Assembly: GCA_032158295.1 (NCBI GenBank)
Contig: CM063256.1
Coordinates: forward strand, 14,802,953 to 14,866,952
Direction: 5' to 3'
Length of the DNA: 64,000 bases
Source of the DNA: Pycnopodia helianthoides
Taxonomy: Eukaryota; Echinodermata; Asteroidea; Forcipulatida; Asteriidae
Below the pieces are notes generated by a model. It searched no databases and was not told where the DNA came from. It saw only the letters and a list, made by a program, of their open reading frames with translations. Made by a program: the position numbers and the translations under genes. Below, in pieces: positions 47,450 through 59,246 of the stretch. Numbering within the stretch: position 1 is the first letter of the stretch; the number at the start of each line of letters is the position of its first letter.

Positions 47450-48392
47450 TTAAAGGCAGGATACACTTTTGGTAATTGTCAAAGACTATCCTCACTTGGT
47501 GTATTCTAACCTATGCATAAAATAACAAATCTGTGAAAATTTGGGCTCAATTTGTCATTGAAGTTGCACGAAAATAATGAAAGAAAAAACACCCCAATTG
47601 TTGCATTATAGCATTGTGTGCTTGCATTCTCAGATTCAAATAATTTAGGGTATACTTTTGGTAATTGACTAGTATCCTCACTTGGTGCATCCCAACATAT
47701 ACATAAAATAACAAACCTGTGAAAAGTTGGACTTAATTGGTCGTCTTTAGTAGCAAGGAATAAAGAAAGAAAAAACACTCTTGTTGCATAGAATTGTGTG
47801 CTTTGTGTGCCTGAAAAAGACTGAAGCCTTTCTCAGATTCAAATATTTTAGTCAGAATTTACCTCTTTCTCAAAAACTACATTACTTAAAGGAACATTAC
47901 AGAATTGGTAGGAAAAAAACTTGTAAGATATACTTTTTGATCACAGATTTACATAAATCTTACACGGTCTAATGATGATGATAGTAGAAAACATCCCTTG
48001 AAATATTTCTGTCTGAAATGCCATATTTGATGAGAAATGCATATAAACTAATTTTCCGATTGGAGTTTATTGCTCATTGAGCGTTTTATTCATTTGAATC
48101 TATATGATTTCATGCAAATGTGTAATCGGTTTTTCACTATTTTCTCGTGACCAAGATGGCTGGTCAATCTCAAACTTCTACAAGGTAGTCAGTTTATGTA
48201 TATGGTGGATTACATAAAGTGCTTACACTGCCAGCAACTGTTTTGTTAGCAAAAAAAACAAGTATGTAATGTTCCTTTGAGAGGGAGTCGTCTCTCACAA
48301 TGTGTTATGCTATCAGCAGCTCTCGGGTGCCTAAGTCAGCTTTTATGGTAATGTATCACTTGAGTAATTACCCAAAACATCCACTGACTCTA
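47450..48392 (+). mobile_element. Family D copy 2, 5' part duplicated and interrupted by family A
   Basis: Starts with TTAAAGGCAGGATACACTTT. The first ~190 bp are repeated at about 47640-47830, after which the element continues and is split by the family A copy 8. It resumes at 48281 and ends near 48392 with a degraded terminal repeat. Confidence 0.72.
47886..48280 (-). mobile_element. TTAA miniature element, family A copy 8, nested in family D
   Basis: 395 bp; TTAA at the left, TTGA at the right. It splits a family D element (47450-48392) at the point where the intact copy at 18130-18501 reads gttacttcagagtgag. Confidence 0.82.
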
Positions 48393-48654
48393 AGAAGCAT
48401 CGCAGACGCATTCAAGTATACGATGCTGCTCAAGATGAGCCTCTCAAGTCTGCTTTGTAATCCACATTAAGTTCTTCTGCTTGGAATGGTCGAATTTCTG
48501 TTGCTTGAAACAGAGGGCGCTGCTCTCACTTCGATCACGGCAGGTAGACTATTTCAAACTGGTATTTACACAAGAAAACTAAAAATAAACAAACAAAAAA
48601 ACATAAACATGAAGTCCTCCTCATCACGAATGTAAACCAACAGGTTTCAGTCCA

Positions 48655-48854
48655 GGGCCCAATTTCATAGAGCTGCTTAAGCAGAAAATATTGCTAAGCA
48701 ATTGTCTGCTAAGCAGAGATGAGCAGGATACCAGTCACAATTTTTACATGTGACATGTCAGTAGTTTGGCTGCATGGTAACATTATTCTGGTAAGCATAA
48801 TTTTGTTGTGCTTAGCTACTTTTTGTGCTTAAGCAGCTCTATGAAATTGGGTCC
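48655..48854. mobile_element. Family E copy 4
   Basis: 200 bp with gggcccaatttcatagagct and the inverse. Same subtype as 61640-61834 ('gagcaggataccagtcacaa'). Confidence 0.83.
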
Positions 48855-48938
48855 AGACGATGACAGTCCCGGAATGGAGACACATTATAAATAAATCAGC
48901 CACGTACTATAAGCACGATCAGTTTGCCCTTATCACGC

Positions 48939-49475
48939 AGAGCCCAATTTAGAGCTGCTTAATTAAGCACAAAAAGGAGCCACAGGCGCATCAAAATTAT
49001 GCTTAAAGGTATTGTACACTTTTGGTAACAGCTCAAAATCAGTGTCCACATTTTGTGTGATTCAACATATGCATGAACAAACAAACCTGTGAAAGTTTGA
49101 GCTCAATTGGTCATCGAGGTCACGAGAAAATAGTGAAAAGAGATCTTATGTGTTTTCTGTTTTTTCAAATTATCGCGCGCGATAATTACTACTGTTTTAC
49201 TCGTTTCTCAGAAACGATAGCATTTTAGGCAGAAATATTTTAAGGAACCCTTTCTACCATTACTTACTTTAAATCATGTAAGTTATGTGTGAATCTGTGA
49301 ACATTGTGTTTTTCGATCTTACCAATAGTGTACAGGGCCTTTAACAGAATAAGGTTACCAGCCGAAAATACAGTTTTACTTGTACAATCTGTGACTGGTA
49401 TCCTGCTTATTTCTGCTAAGCAGAAACATGCTTAAGCAATATTTTCTGCTTAAGCAGCTCTATGACATTGGACCC
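48939..49475. mobile_element. Family E copy 5, interrupted by family C
   Basis: The halves 48939-49002 and 49345-49475 rejoin to a normal family E body; the junction reads attatgcTTAacagaataagg, as in intact copies on the reverse strand. Confidence 0.82.
49003..49344 (+). mobile_element. TTAA miniature element, family C copy 1, nested in family E
   Basis: 342 bp, TTAA at both ends, terminal repeats of the type AAAGGYMYTGTACACTWTTGG. It sits inside a GGGCCC-type element (48939-49475). The internal block TCACGAGAAAATAGTGAAAA is identical to that in family A, although the ends differ. Confidence 0.85.
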
Positions 49476-51597
49476 AGGTTTGTATCTGTTCCTGCGATCC
49501 ATGCCAGCCGTCATGATTATTTCAACCTGAGCAATTTATCAAATCCGCCTCAAATTTGCACTAAATGAATTATCTTTGTAAAGTGGTCGGTACCGAACGA
49601 CATCAAATATTGAAGGATAATGTTGATACATTTCAAAATACGAGAACCGACCCCAATCGATAATACCTTTGTTCGGTATCAGCGCCTCATCCAAAGGAGG
49701 GGGAGGGGAGGGGGGGGGGGGTGGCGGGAGGGGGGGGGGGGGTGGCGGGCGGGCGACTGATATCATCCCGCATCACATTCATCCGATCACAAGAGGGCGT
49801 TATTAAAATTGAGATGAGCTTCGGTAATTGAGAGCGACTTTTTATTAATAGATTTTTGCATGGAGGGCTTTGTAAAGCTTTAAATTGTGTTACATAAGCT
49901 TATGTTTTTAACTTGTGAAAAACAAATTTATGTGCATATAGTCTCCTAACACCTAGTTTTCCTGCCTGACCAGTAAAACCATTGGACATTTTTTTTTCGA
50001 AAAATGAGATACAAAATCAAAAAGACCATCTAATTTTATGTAATTTCAATGTGATATTTTGCATGACATTTGTATGTTTCATTTTCTTTCTACTCCGGGG
50101 GTTGAGTAAGTCGATGCGTCAAAAACGCCTTTATTGTAGTCTGAACCCAACCATATAGACGGGAGGCAGCGCACATTTAATCAAGGAAGATCACATGAAA
50201 CAGCCGTTAGCTAGTCGGAATGATAGGTCAAAGGTCAATAAGCCGTTCTGCATCGTTAGCCAACGGTACTACTCACTCACTGTCATGATGCAAAAAAGGT
50301 TTGATTTTCACTTCTTTACGGACCCAAATTGTGATTGTTATTACACTATCCCATTATTTATATCTTTGTCAATCATGAAGGGGTATTATTTTAAAAATCG
50401 TACGATGTTTTATTGGAAAGATACTAGGTTTTAAATTGCTTAGTTTCCAGTGTTTACAGTTGCGGTGGCAACAACGAGCAATGCGTGGTCGTTATTCGCA
50501 TTCATTGGGAGAAGTTGACGGATGAATGATGTAGGTTTACAATTACCAACATAAAGCCTAGGTAGAAGTAGAAGTAGAAACATTTTATAAAAGTGTATGG
50601 GGTTCGTTCCACTGTCGTCTCCACCGTCGATCGTGGAGATGATAGCTGAACGAACCATGCATAATGGAGTGTACTGTAGTCATGGAGCTACAGTACAGTA
50701 TCGAATAACCCTTTACCCTATGTTGGCCTAGCTATACTATAGGTAGTACTGTAGTACTGTAGTACTGTAATTTTATTCCAATCACATAGGCATATTGTGG
50801 CACTTCTTTGTTGTTTGTAGTTTTGCAATTCTTCACAAACTGTAAAATTTCAACTACATGTACGAAAGGTTAAAGGGAACACACAGTTACAGTATTTTTA
50901 TCTAGAAAAAAGAGAAAATATTTTTTTTTCCACCAACCATGCCAAACTTAGTAAATATAAATATTAAGTAACATTTTTGTTACGACATCTATATACCTAA
51001 AAATTACAAAATCTTTAAGAAGGAAAAGATGCAGAATACAGACATGAAAATTAATCTGTATTAATAAACACCTTGGAGAGTTTATGCACTCTGATTGGTC
51101 AAAGACTGGTCACGTGGGGGTGTATTAATATGTGATATAAAGACGTACGGCTCAGTAAACTAGCGAATAAATGGCCCCTCAACAAGCACATTGTTGTGTA
51201 AAATACTATGCACTATGCGCTTGTTGCGCGGCAAACTACCAGTTTAAAATCAACTGATTTCTTTGTGCGTATTTATTTTTTTATTTTTTGAGCAGGACAG
51301 ATGGTGCCGCGTGCGGAAACATTCCACGCGTAGGCGTGAACGTGCAGACTATGTATCAATTTAGGGTAGCTTGTACGCGCATAAAACCAACATACATGTA
51401 ATGCAAAGTCATGGTCTGGTTCTTGAAAATATGTATAAACCGTTAATTATGTGTAAGAGATTAGGTACCACACAAAAGTTGAACAGCCAAAGTATTGGCC
51501 CTTGAACATGAGTAGAACATTTTTTAAAATAACGGCGAAAGAAATTCACAAATTCTGACGATTTTTACAGTTTTTTCGTCATAAGGCATTTATTAAT
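49476..51597. other. Intergenic, no supported gene
   Basis: Contains the G-rich tract at 49690-49752 and a small 'gtactgtagtactgtag' repeat at 50744-50768. Otherwise unique AT-rich sequence. Confidence 0.45.
49690..49752 (+). repeat. G-rich tract with long G runs
   Basis: Runs of 10 to 13 G separated by 'tggcggga' form two near-identical halves. Strong G-quadruplex potential. Similar G-rich runs are at 42300-42332 and 21720-21745. Confidence 0.85.
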
Positions 51598-51707
51598 GGG
51601 AATAACAATGCGATGAGCCGGTCTTCACTGCGTGGTAATGACCTTGGTTGGTGGCTGGCCAGGTCATTACCACGCAGTGAAGACCGGCTCATCGCACTGT
51701 TATTCCC
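51598..51707. repeat. Near-perfect inverted repeat, 47-bp arms
   Basis: Arms 51598-51644 and 51661-51707 match at 46 of 47 positions, around a 16-bp spacer. No poly-A and no related copy in the window. Confidence 0.88.
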
Positions 51708-51779
51708 TAATTCAAGTTCTGGTTGCCGAGTTATTGGAATGTGTGGCATGGAAACAAGAACTCTTATCTAGTCACTACA

Positions 51780-52230
51780 CTCGCGAGCATTTTGGGTTGA
51801 ACGAAGAAAAAATTGATTAGAGCGGGATTTGAACCAACGACCTCCGGATTGACGTGCCAGCAGTGCTCTACCAACTGAGCTGTCTAGCCCTATGTTGGCA
51901 GTCTCCCTAATATTACTTGATATTTAATAAGAAAAAAAAGTATCCCCTCAAGGTGATCCCCTGGCTGCTGCTTCCCAGGTTGTATCGTAAACTTGGGTGT
52001 GATCCCTGGCCACACTGCAGTTAACGGTGGTATGGCTTCTGACACAGATATTGACAATAAACCCCAAGGGAAACTGACTGGGTAGATTTTAAATAATTTG
52101 GGGTTGAACAAAGAAAAATTGACTAGAGCGGGATTTGAACCAACGACCTCCGCTCTTGTAAATTTGTCTTTGTTCAACCCAAAATTATGTAAAATCTACC
52201 CAGTCAGTTTCCCTTGTGGTTTATTGCATT
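51780..52230 (-). mobile_element. SINE cluster upstream of the ankyrin-gene start
   Basis: 51820-51892 on the minus strand reads as a tRNA-like head ('ctcagttggtagagcactgc', 'ggttcaaatcccgc'). A second partial B-box copy is at 52120-52150, and an inverted pair of 3' tails ('actgactgggtagatttta' and inverse) spans 52070-52215. Confidence 0.6.
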
Positions 52231-52354
52231 TGTTTACGTTTTCATTTCATTTTTTGAGGGATGACCAGAGTGTTACCTTTCTGTATCTGACACTGAAAAT
52301 CCAATGACCATTTGATCTCTATCGTTTCTATTGCAGTAAAATTATTTTCTTAAA

Positions 52355-52555
52355 ATGAATACCAGTTCTTCGGAGGGAACATCGCGCAGCATAGGGCGAA
52401 AGAAACGCAAGAAGAAGAGAGGATCCAGTATGAATCGAGTACACCCTGAAGGGTCAAGCGGTGAGGTCAGCCTCCAGCAGAAGGGCGATGTAAACGGACC
52501 AGAGATGACCACAGAGAAAGACATGTCAAATAACAACAACAATGCCCAGAATGCT
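52355..52555 (+). CDS. Ankyrin-repeat gene, coding exon 1 (start codon exon)
   Basis: 67 codons from ATG 52355 to donor gtaaga after GCT, phase 0. The exon itself begins at 52337 after a pyrimidine-rich acceptor (ttctattgcag), and the 18 bases before the ATG include an in-frame TAA, so the start is forced. The product is low-complexity and probably disordered: a basic cluster GRKKRKKKRGS at residues 14-24, then Gly/Ser/Glu-rich sequence and an Asn run at 59-63. The basic cluster resembles a nuclear localisation signal, but in a membrane channel it could equally be a cytosolic lipid-binding patch. No domain is recognised. Confidence 0.75.
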
Positions 52556-52666
52556 GTAAGATATTAAGAATCTTGTGTCAAAGTGCCAGAAATGAAAAAA
52601 AAAAATATATCCCAAAAAGTAGAAAAATACAAAGTTTTAATCAATTGACAACCTTAAATGGACACA

Positions 52667-52786
52667 TTGGACGGCCAGCTTGTACGGCCACCTTCGATGG
52701 CCTTATAGAATTGCCACCTTGGATAGCCACCTTGGATGGCCGCTTTGGACGGCCGCTTTGGACGGCCAACTTACATGTAGATGGCC
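52667..52786 (+). repeat. TTGGACGGCC minisatellite, about 16-bp unit
   Basis: Six to eight units of the type 'gccaccttggatggcc'/'ttggacggccgct'. In intron 1 of the ankyrin gene. Confidence 0.8.
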
Positions 52787-53012
52787 TACTCCTAGAATTA
52801 TGAGGTTCGATCCACTATCGTCTCCATGAACCGCGTAGAGCTACATGTACAAAATCCTATACAAAACTTTTTGCCATTCACGTTTCTGCACCTGGAGTTC
52901 TCTTTTCAAACCGGATCTCACCAAAATTAGGCTCTACGTGTTCCTTGTACTCTCATTGAGCATTGCATGGGTCCAGAAAATCCACTCGGCAAATTTAAAA
53001 TTGTTAAAAAGT

Positions 53013-53302
53013 GATAAACTCTTACTGAAATCCAGATCCCATTCAAACAGTGTTGTTCCAGTTTTTTTCTACGATCGACTGTTTGCTGCGCTTGACAAAA
53101 GTCTAACAAGTCTACCAGCCCTTACCAGTTTGTTTGTTAGACTTTTTTCGAGTGCAGCAAACGGTCGTAGAAAAAAATAGTTGGTACTCCTCGCGCAGCA
53201 ACGCTGGTCCCGGCAACTGTGGGTTGGTTTTGTACACAAATCATGCATTATTTGTTACAACACTGTTTGAATGGGATCTGGATTACGGTAAGAATTTACC
53301 GT
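53013..53302. mobile_element. Inverted-repeat element in ankyrin-gene intron 1
   Basis: Arms 'atccagatcccattcaaaca' and its inverse, plus inner 'tttttctacgatcgactgtt' and its inverse. No coding content. Confidence 0.72.
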
Positions 53303-53447
53303 TACCATCCAAAATGCTATGTAATTTACATTGGTTGTGGTTGGTTCCCCACTGGTAATTCGCAGACAATTGCTGACCAGATGAATTTATTAAACCACAT
53401 TCTCTTCTGAATTGTTTTGTGAAAGAGGTGCTGGTACGTTGTTTTGG

Positions 53448-53562
53448 GACGCTTGGTGGCAGCAGACTTACCAGGTAAATATGTTGTTCTCGGCAATGTG
53501 TGCATTTAGAATTACGTGAACAATGGAATTTTACCTGGTATGTCTGCTGCCATCTAGCGTTC
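53448..53562. mobile_element. Short inverted-repeat element in ankyrin-gene intron 1
   Basis: 115 bp; ends 'gacgcttggtggcagcagac' and 'gtctgctgccatctagcgtt'. Ends 73 bp before exon 2. Confidence 0.72.
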
Positions 53563-53635
53563 AAAAGTCTTCCATTCAAATTATTTACCCAAGAAATTCC
53601 AGACTGACACTTGTGTACGAATCTTTCATGTGCAG

Positions 53636-53747
53636 AGACGATTGACAAATGCCGCTGATGCTTTCAACGTCATGGCCAATGTCAAGAAAGGGGCGGAGCG
53701 GTTTAAAGGGCTAAGCTGCAGAAGGAGACAAATGGGAGGAGATTCAA
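53636..53747 (+). CDS. Ankyrin-repeat gene, coding exon 2
   Basis: 37 codons plus one base, between acceptor tgtgcag and donor gtaaga. Phase 0 entry matches exon 1, and phase 1 exit matches the two-base start of exon 3 (split codon AAT, Asn 105). It encodes a basic helical-looking stretch RRLTNAADAFNVMANVKKGA (residues 68-87) followed by ERFKGLSCRRRQMGGDS. No named domain is recognised. The exon is followed by the longest intron seen in this gene, 53748-59246 (5.5 kb), which is rich in mobile-element copies. Confidence 0.75.
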
Positions 53748-54372
53748 GTAAGATTATTATCCATATTCACAAGACAGTGTTCTCCAACCTCGTTCCCAGG
53801 GGTGATCGATCTCGACGCGCCATTTTGTCCAGCATGCCTTGCTCGCTCATAACCCCTGGAATTGGTTCATTCAAATGTGCCCAAATCCAGCACATTTTAT
53901 TTAGGCATGCGGCCGATCCACTCTACACGCCCACTCAAGTATGGTAACCCGCCAAAGAGGCCTAAAGTCAAAGAGCAACTGGTCCCCTCTCATTCTTCTT
54001 TAATCTTGTGATATGTCTAACTCTATGCAGTTTAGGGTGACAGTGTAAAAACATGATTCATTTGAAATGAAATCGCGTCGAAATACTTGCATTTTCACAC
54101 GCGCGTACTAAGCGTCCTGCAAGCGCCATACAAGCGCTCAGAGTTTTTAAACAAGCGTGCACGCAAAGTAGTCGCGTTTTGGAGCCAATCGACGTTGTTT
54201 GTCAGTACATCCCTACCAGGGGTTAGTGACGAGAGGTATCGATATAGCACACTGCCCATGGTAGCGAGGCTGAGTGTTTTCCCTTAACAGTGGTTCGCTG
54301 GCTAAATGCCAGTTAAAACATCGGAGGACCAGTCAAAATTCTGTCCAACTAGTCAGGCTGGCTTATAGCCTG

Positions 54373-54565
54373 ACCGATATGGGGCAGAGGGTCCCCCCCC
54401 AAATGTTCCCATACATGTACTATAACACACTATTTTCCTCTTGTATAGAACTCCCCCCCCCCCCCCCGAAAAAATCCTCAAAAGAATTCCTGAGATTCCA
54501 AGCTCACAATGAAGACACAATAGAGGGGAGGGGGGGGGTACCCTCTGCCCCATATCGAGCACCAA
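54373..54565 (-). mobile_element. Miniature element with CCGATATGGGGCAGAGGGT ends
   Basis: Inverted ends 'cgatatggggcagagggt' and 'accctctgccccatatcg' flank two runs of C or G. Located in intron 2 of the ankyrin gene. Confidence 0.75.
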
Positions 54566-55020
54566 TTGGGCTGATCATTGATTGTTCATACTTCTTCAAA
54601 TTACAAGTCAAAAAGTGTTGAAAGATAACTGAAAAACACGGACCAGTGAAAAAGCTGAGGGACTAGTGAAATGACAAGCTAACTGGTTCCCCTGGCTAGT
54701 CACTGAAAAAATTAAGAGCAAACCCTGTACGAGAATTCATTTAATTATGCATAATTATATTCAAGGAAGAAAGTGTTTTTTTCTAATAATAATCAAACTC
54801 TTCAAAGTTGCTTTCATTCAGAACTATAATTTAAATCAAAAATAATGCAAATTAAACAACATGATTTAAACTAGTGTGTTAGTTAAGATTTATATTTGGT
54901 TGTGATGGAAAGGGTGTAGTGAATATCATTTCAATATTAAGAACAACAAAATAGGTGAATATTCACAAAGAAAAATGTGCAAATTGTATCATGCAATATT
55001 TTTGCTCAAAACGCAATAGT

Positions 55021-55363
55021 TTAAAGGCCCTGTACACTATTGGTAAGATCGAAAAACACAGTGTTCACAGATTCACACATAACTTACATGATTTAAAGTA
55101 AGTAATGGTAGAAAGGGTTCCTTAAAATATTTCTGCCTAAAATGCTATTGTTTCTGAGAAACGAGTAAAACAATAGTAATTATCGTGCGCGATAATTTGA
55201 AAAAAACAGAAAACACATAAGATCTCTTTTCACTATTTTCTCGTGACCTCGATGACCAATTGAGCTCAAACTTTCACAGGTTTGTTTGTTCATGCATATG
55301 TTTAAACACACAAAATGTGGACACTGATTTTGAGCTGTTACCAAAAGTGTACAATACCTTTAA
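55021..55363 (-). mobile_element. TTAA miniature element, family C copy 2
   Basis: 343 bp, TTAA at both ends, inverted relative to copy 1 and highly similar over the full length. In intron 2 of the ankyrin-repeat gene. Confidence 0.85.
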
Positions 55364-55425
55364 AGCTGAATATTAATTTGAAAATTATATGCATATTCAT
55401 GACTTTTACTTTACATCATCAGAAC

Positions 55426-55490
55426 TAATTTACATATTCATTTCCATTGATCTTGTTCTAATTTACATATTCATTTCCATTGATCATGTT
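55426..55490 (+). repeat. 33-bp direct duplication
   Basis: 'ctaatttacatattcatttc' plus 13 more bases occurs twice head to tail. Confidence 0.85.
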
Positions 55491-55635
55491 CTTGAACATC
55501 TCCTGTTCATTTGCATGAATTTGAATCATGCTCTTGGCTGAAAAAACTTTTATGTAAGTATTGGATCATAAAAAGAAATAGGAATTCTTGATACACACGT
55601 GTTACACTGGTGTTTTGGAAGCTAATAATAGATGG

Positions 55636-55961
55636 TACAGCATTAGTTTGTGATTGGGCGCTTTCGGCTTTAAAAGCGTTTATCATGAAATTAGTACGGT
55701 TGGAAAGATGTTTTATGGTTTTCCTTTTACTTCGTGATCTAATATGGCCCGCAATTTTGTAGACTAACCAAATTTCTTACTCCACAAAATGGCGGACCGT
55801 GTTAGTTTTAAAACGAAGTAAAAGGAAAACCACACACATATTCGAGGAATAGTTGTGTTAATCATTTCTACTTTTAAAATATCTTTCCAACCATGTTAAT
55901 TTCACGATAAATGCTTTTCATTGCCAAAAGCGCCCAATGCGAAGGCAACGTGTCCCTTTAA
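55636..55961. mobile_element. Family B-related palindromic element, diverged
   Basis: A foldback element with arms on either side of about 55790, including the 'tggcggaccgtgttagtt' and 'gaaaggatgtttt' type blocks of family B; right edge is CCTTTAA. The left edge is eroded. A further short fragment of the same family lies at 56390-56440. Confidence 0.65.
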
Positions 55962-56066
55962 GAAAGGGAAATCTTCACTAGATTCAATTCGAAATTCCAA
56001 ATAAAATTAACAAAAAAACATTCAAAATGTTGTCATTGGATTGAAGAAATTCAAATACAATACAAA

Positions 56067-56388
56067 GCTGTACCTTTTTGTTATCAATATAATAACAAAT
56101 TATTAACCAAAGATAACTAAGCACTCCAATATATATATATTGAATATTGTGTACCGCACATACATTTATAATCTTGTCATTTGATTGCCGGAATAGGCAT
56201 CATATGTCATCCGCTATTTTGCCACTCTGCAATTTTGATGAACAAAATTGTTGACTGAACAGAATTGCAAGCTGTACCTTTTTGTTAACATAAAAACAAA
56301 TTATTAACCAAAGATAACTAAGCACTCATATACCGCACACACATAACCTTGTGATTTGATTGGTGGAGTAGGCGTCACATGTCATCTG
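56067..56388 (+). repeat. Direct duplication, about 204-bp offset
   Basis: 56067-56214 and 56271-56388 share 'gctgtacctttttgttaaca'-like starts, 'aaccaaagataactaagcac' and 'rtaggcrtcayatgtcatc'. In ankyrin-gene intron 2. Confidence 0.78.
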
Positions 56389-56439
56389 CGTGCGGACCGT
56401 GTTAGTTCACGAAGTAAAAGGAAAACCACACAATTTCAT

Positions 56440-57196
56440 GGACTGCCCAATGCTCCAAAATTTAATATAGGAGTCCTACAATGTATATGGACAACTATAG
56501 GACGCTGCAAAGCATCCTGTAGGCCTAGTTGTCAAAATAACGATGCCATCTTGATTGACATTTGAGTGTGGTACATTGGCCAGACCAGAGGGGTGTCAGG
56601 GTGTCTTTTGGACACCCTGTTTCATCTGTCATTTACTTGTAATGTATTGTAAGTGAACAATTTGGACACTCAGTTTTTAAATTTCCAGCAAATTTGGACG
56701 CCCTTTTCACAAAATCTTGGCTGAAAGCTTGGTGTGGTATACTAACTCTGTAATCTCATTTTATGACTAATGTGTTCATTTCACGCCATCTTTCATGTGG
56801 TCAGATAATATCAGTGCGAGGTCGTATGATCACGATAAAACAGGTAAACTCTTTGCATGCCTTTGCATGACCACCAACAATTCTGCACTTTTTAAAAATG
56901 TTGTGCACATTGTTGTATTTTTTTGCTCATGCTCAGTCAGAAAAGTTTTCAAAAATAAGTAAAGATGGACTTAGACTTCTGGGCTGATCATTGATGTCCT
57001 GTTATTTTAATGCCCCAGAATATATTAAAGTAGTGTATGATTTATGTGGTCTTGCAATGTATCTTTCCCTATTTTTTTTTTTTTGCTTTATCAAATTGCC
57101 TGAATGGCATAAAGATTTGCAAAAAAAACCAAAAAACAATTACATTACAATGCTTTGAACAAAGACATTGATAAAATAGAGAGATTGCAAACATTG
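56440..57196. other. Ankyrin-gene intron 2, no feature recognised
   Basis: Unique AT-rich sequence. Confidence 0.5.
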
Positions 57197-57245
57197 AGGC
57201 TAGATAGCTCAGCTGATGGAGCGCCGGCCTGTTAATCTGTTAATC
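57197..57245 (+). mobile_element. tRNA-like fragment (SINE 5' end)
   Basis: 'ggctagatagctcagctgat' gives a tRNA-like D arm and A box; no B box follows. Confidence 0.4.
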
Positions 57246-57407
57246 AACCCAGAATTATTGTAATGATATATAACAACCTTTTTACAAGTATTAATCAAGT
57301 ATTAATTTACCCTAATATTAACATTCCTTTAAGGTGATTGGTGATGCTAAAAAAGCGGTGCCTTTTAAAAAAAGTTTTTGTTTAAACTTAAAATGATGCA
57401 GTTAGCA

Positions 57408-57585
57408 GGCCCCAAATTTCAAAAAGCTGTTAAGAAAAAATAATTGCTTAGCACTGAAAACTATTGCTTATCAGAAAAAGGTAATCAAGGAAAATACCAT
57501 GTAATGTCTATTGTTTTGTGACTGGCTCCCTGTTACTTTTTGCTAAGCACCATTTCTTGTTTTAAACAGCTTTATGAAATTGTTC
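57408..57585. mobile_element. Family E-like element, old copy
   Basis: Degenerate ends ggccccaaatttcaaaaagctg and cagctttatgaaattg, body with 'attgcttagcact'. In intron 2 of the ankyrin gene. Confidence 0.6.
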
Positions 57586-58159
57586 TCGGTGGTGCCCCTT
57601 CTCTGTAAAATACAAACGGTTTCCCTGCAGCAATCGCACATAACTGCTCTGTTTAACTTTTTTTTGTTTCTCTACTTAACATATTTTATTTCTCTTCTTA
57701 ACATATTTTTTTTCTGGTGCCCTTTTCTTGAAAAGTTTCATATAATTGACACATTTTTGCTATGCATGAAGATTGCTTTATGTCTGCTATAGACCATGTA
57801 ACTTTTCAGGGCTCAAATTTGGATTTTTTTTTTTTTTTGGGGGGGGGGGAATCAACAAGACCGCAGGGCTTGTAGCTTAAAACATTTACTGGACCAGACA
57901 TTTTTTTACAAGACCAGACTCAAAATGAGAGAAGAAAAAAATGGATACACAATTATAACATGCACTTAACTGCTTTTTAGATGAACAAGCACTAAGCCAT
58001 GCAAGAGAAGATTTATCTCATTTGTATTGATGGTATTAAAGTATACTTGATTACTCATTGAATTGAAAGGTGACTTATCAAATCAACATTTGAACATACT
58101 TTGTTTTTGTTTAAGATCTTACACAGTGAGGTATTGTTATGCAATAAAAAACGCACGTC

Positions 58160-58320
58160 AGTCATGAGTTTACTGGCTAGAAACTGAAATCACTAGCCTC
58201 GGGCCTGTTGTCCAGTGTAAGATTCGAACCCTGCACGAGACCGTCGGTCATGAGTTTACTGGCCAGAAACTAAAATCACTGGCCTCGGGCCTGTGGTCCA
58301 GTATAAGAATCGAGCCCTGC
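58160..58320 (+). repeat. Direct duplication, 86-bp offset
   Basis: 'gtcatgagtttactggc' through 'ttcgaaccctgc' is repeated from 58247. Similar 'ctggctagtcactgaaa' sequence at 54640-54730. Confidence 0.8.
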
Positions 58321-58563
58321 CTTTGTTTTTCAAAAGGAGTGACCTGGACATTTTACATTTTGTATCATAAATTCAAGTGTTATAAAAAAGCTGTACAAGT
58401 CTTGGGATGTGCCCCCCCTTTTTTTCAGACTAAAAGTTGATAAACACCGCACAGTGCAATCTCTGTGAAATGCAGGATTTTATGTTTTCTTCCCTTTAAG
58501 CTGTGTTAAAACTGTGCCCGCAGGAAGTCACGGCGTTTGTAAACGCGGTTTTTAGTTATATTA

Positions 58564-58702
58564 GGCCGTATCCGAAAAAGTGGCTACAGCTACGGCTACG
58601 ACTGTTGCTATGGGTGTTGCTAAGGACGTCCTATACTTCAATGCATGATGACGTGGAAATCTAGCCGTAGCCGTAGCTGTAGCCGCCAATTTGGACACAG
58701 CC
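58564..58702. mobile_element. GGCCGTATCCGA-type inverted-repeat element
   Basis: 139 bp with ends 'ggccgtatccga' / 'ggacacagcc' and inner 'gctacagctacggctacg' / 'cgtagccgtagctgtagc'. A fragmentary relative lies at 8439-8537. Confidence 0.7.
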
Positions 58703-59246
58703 AGAGCTACCTTAGGGGGACTGAGGACACAACAAAACAGGGAAAACAAAACAAAAGGTCTCCATTGTTAGGGGAATTCATAAGACTGGGGTGCACCACA
58801 AGGGATTTTGCGTACGTTACGTACAGGGACAAAGGAAAGAACAAAAGATGTCTCCACCACAGGGATTTAGAAAACAGAATGTGTGATGTCACAGGTTACA
58901 TGGTCTATATTGTCTGTAAGATGTCTGGTGCTTCAGTCGTTGCTTTAAACTGTTGCTGGAAGTTGGAAGTTAAAAGCAAGTTGCATTTTTCGCACAAAAA
59001 GGTGCTTTGTTGCTAGACTCAAATGATTGAGATTTGACTGTTGTCGTGGTAATTTTCAATTTAGCAATTTAACCTCTCCAGAGAAGATCTGAGGATGTCA
59101 TTAAAACTGAGCACTCAAGATGTGACCTTCATAAAGCCAGATGCATTTTGCATATAGTGAAAGTAAAGTTTCACGGAGAAAACATTTGTGTCTCATCTCG
59201 TACCATCAGTAACTGACAGACACGGTGTCCATTATTTCTCCGCTAG

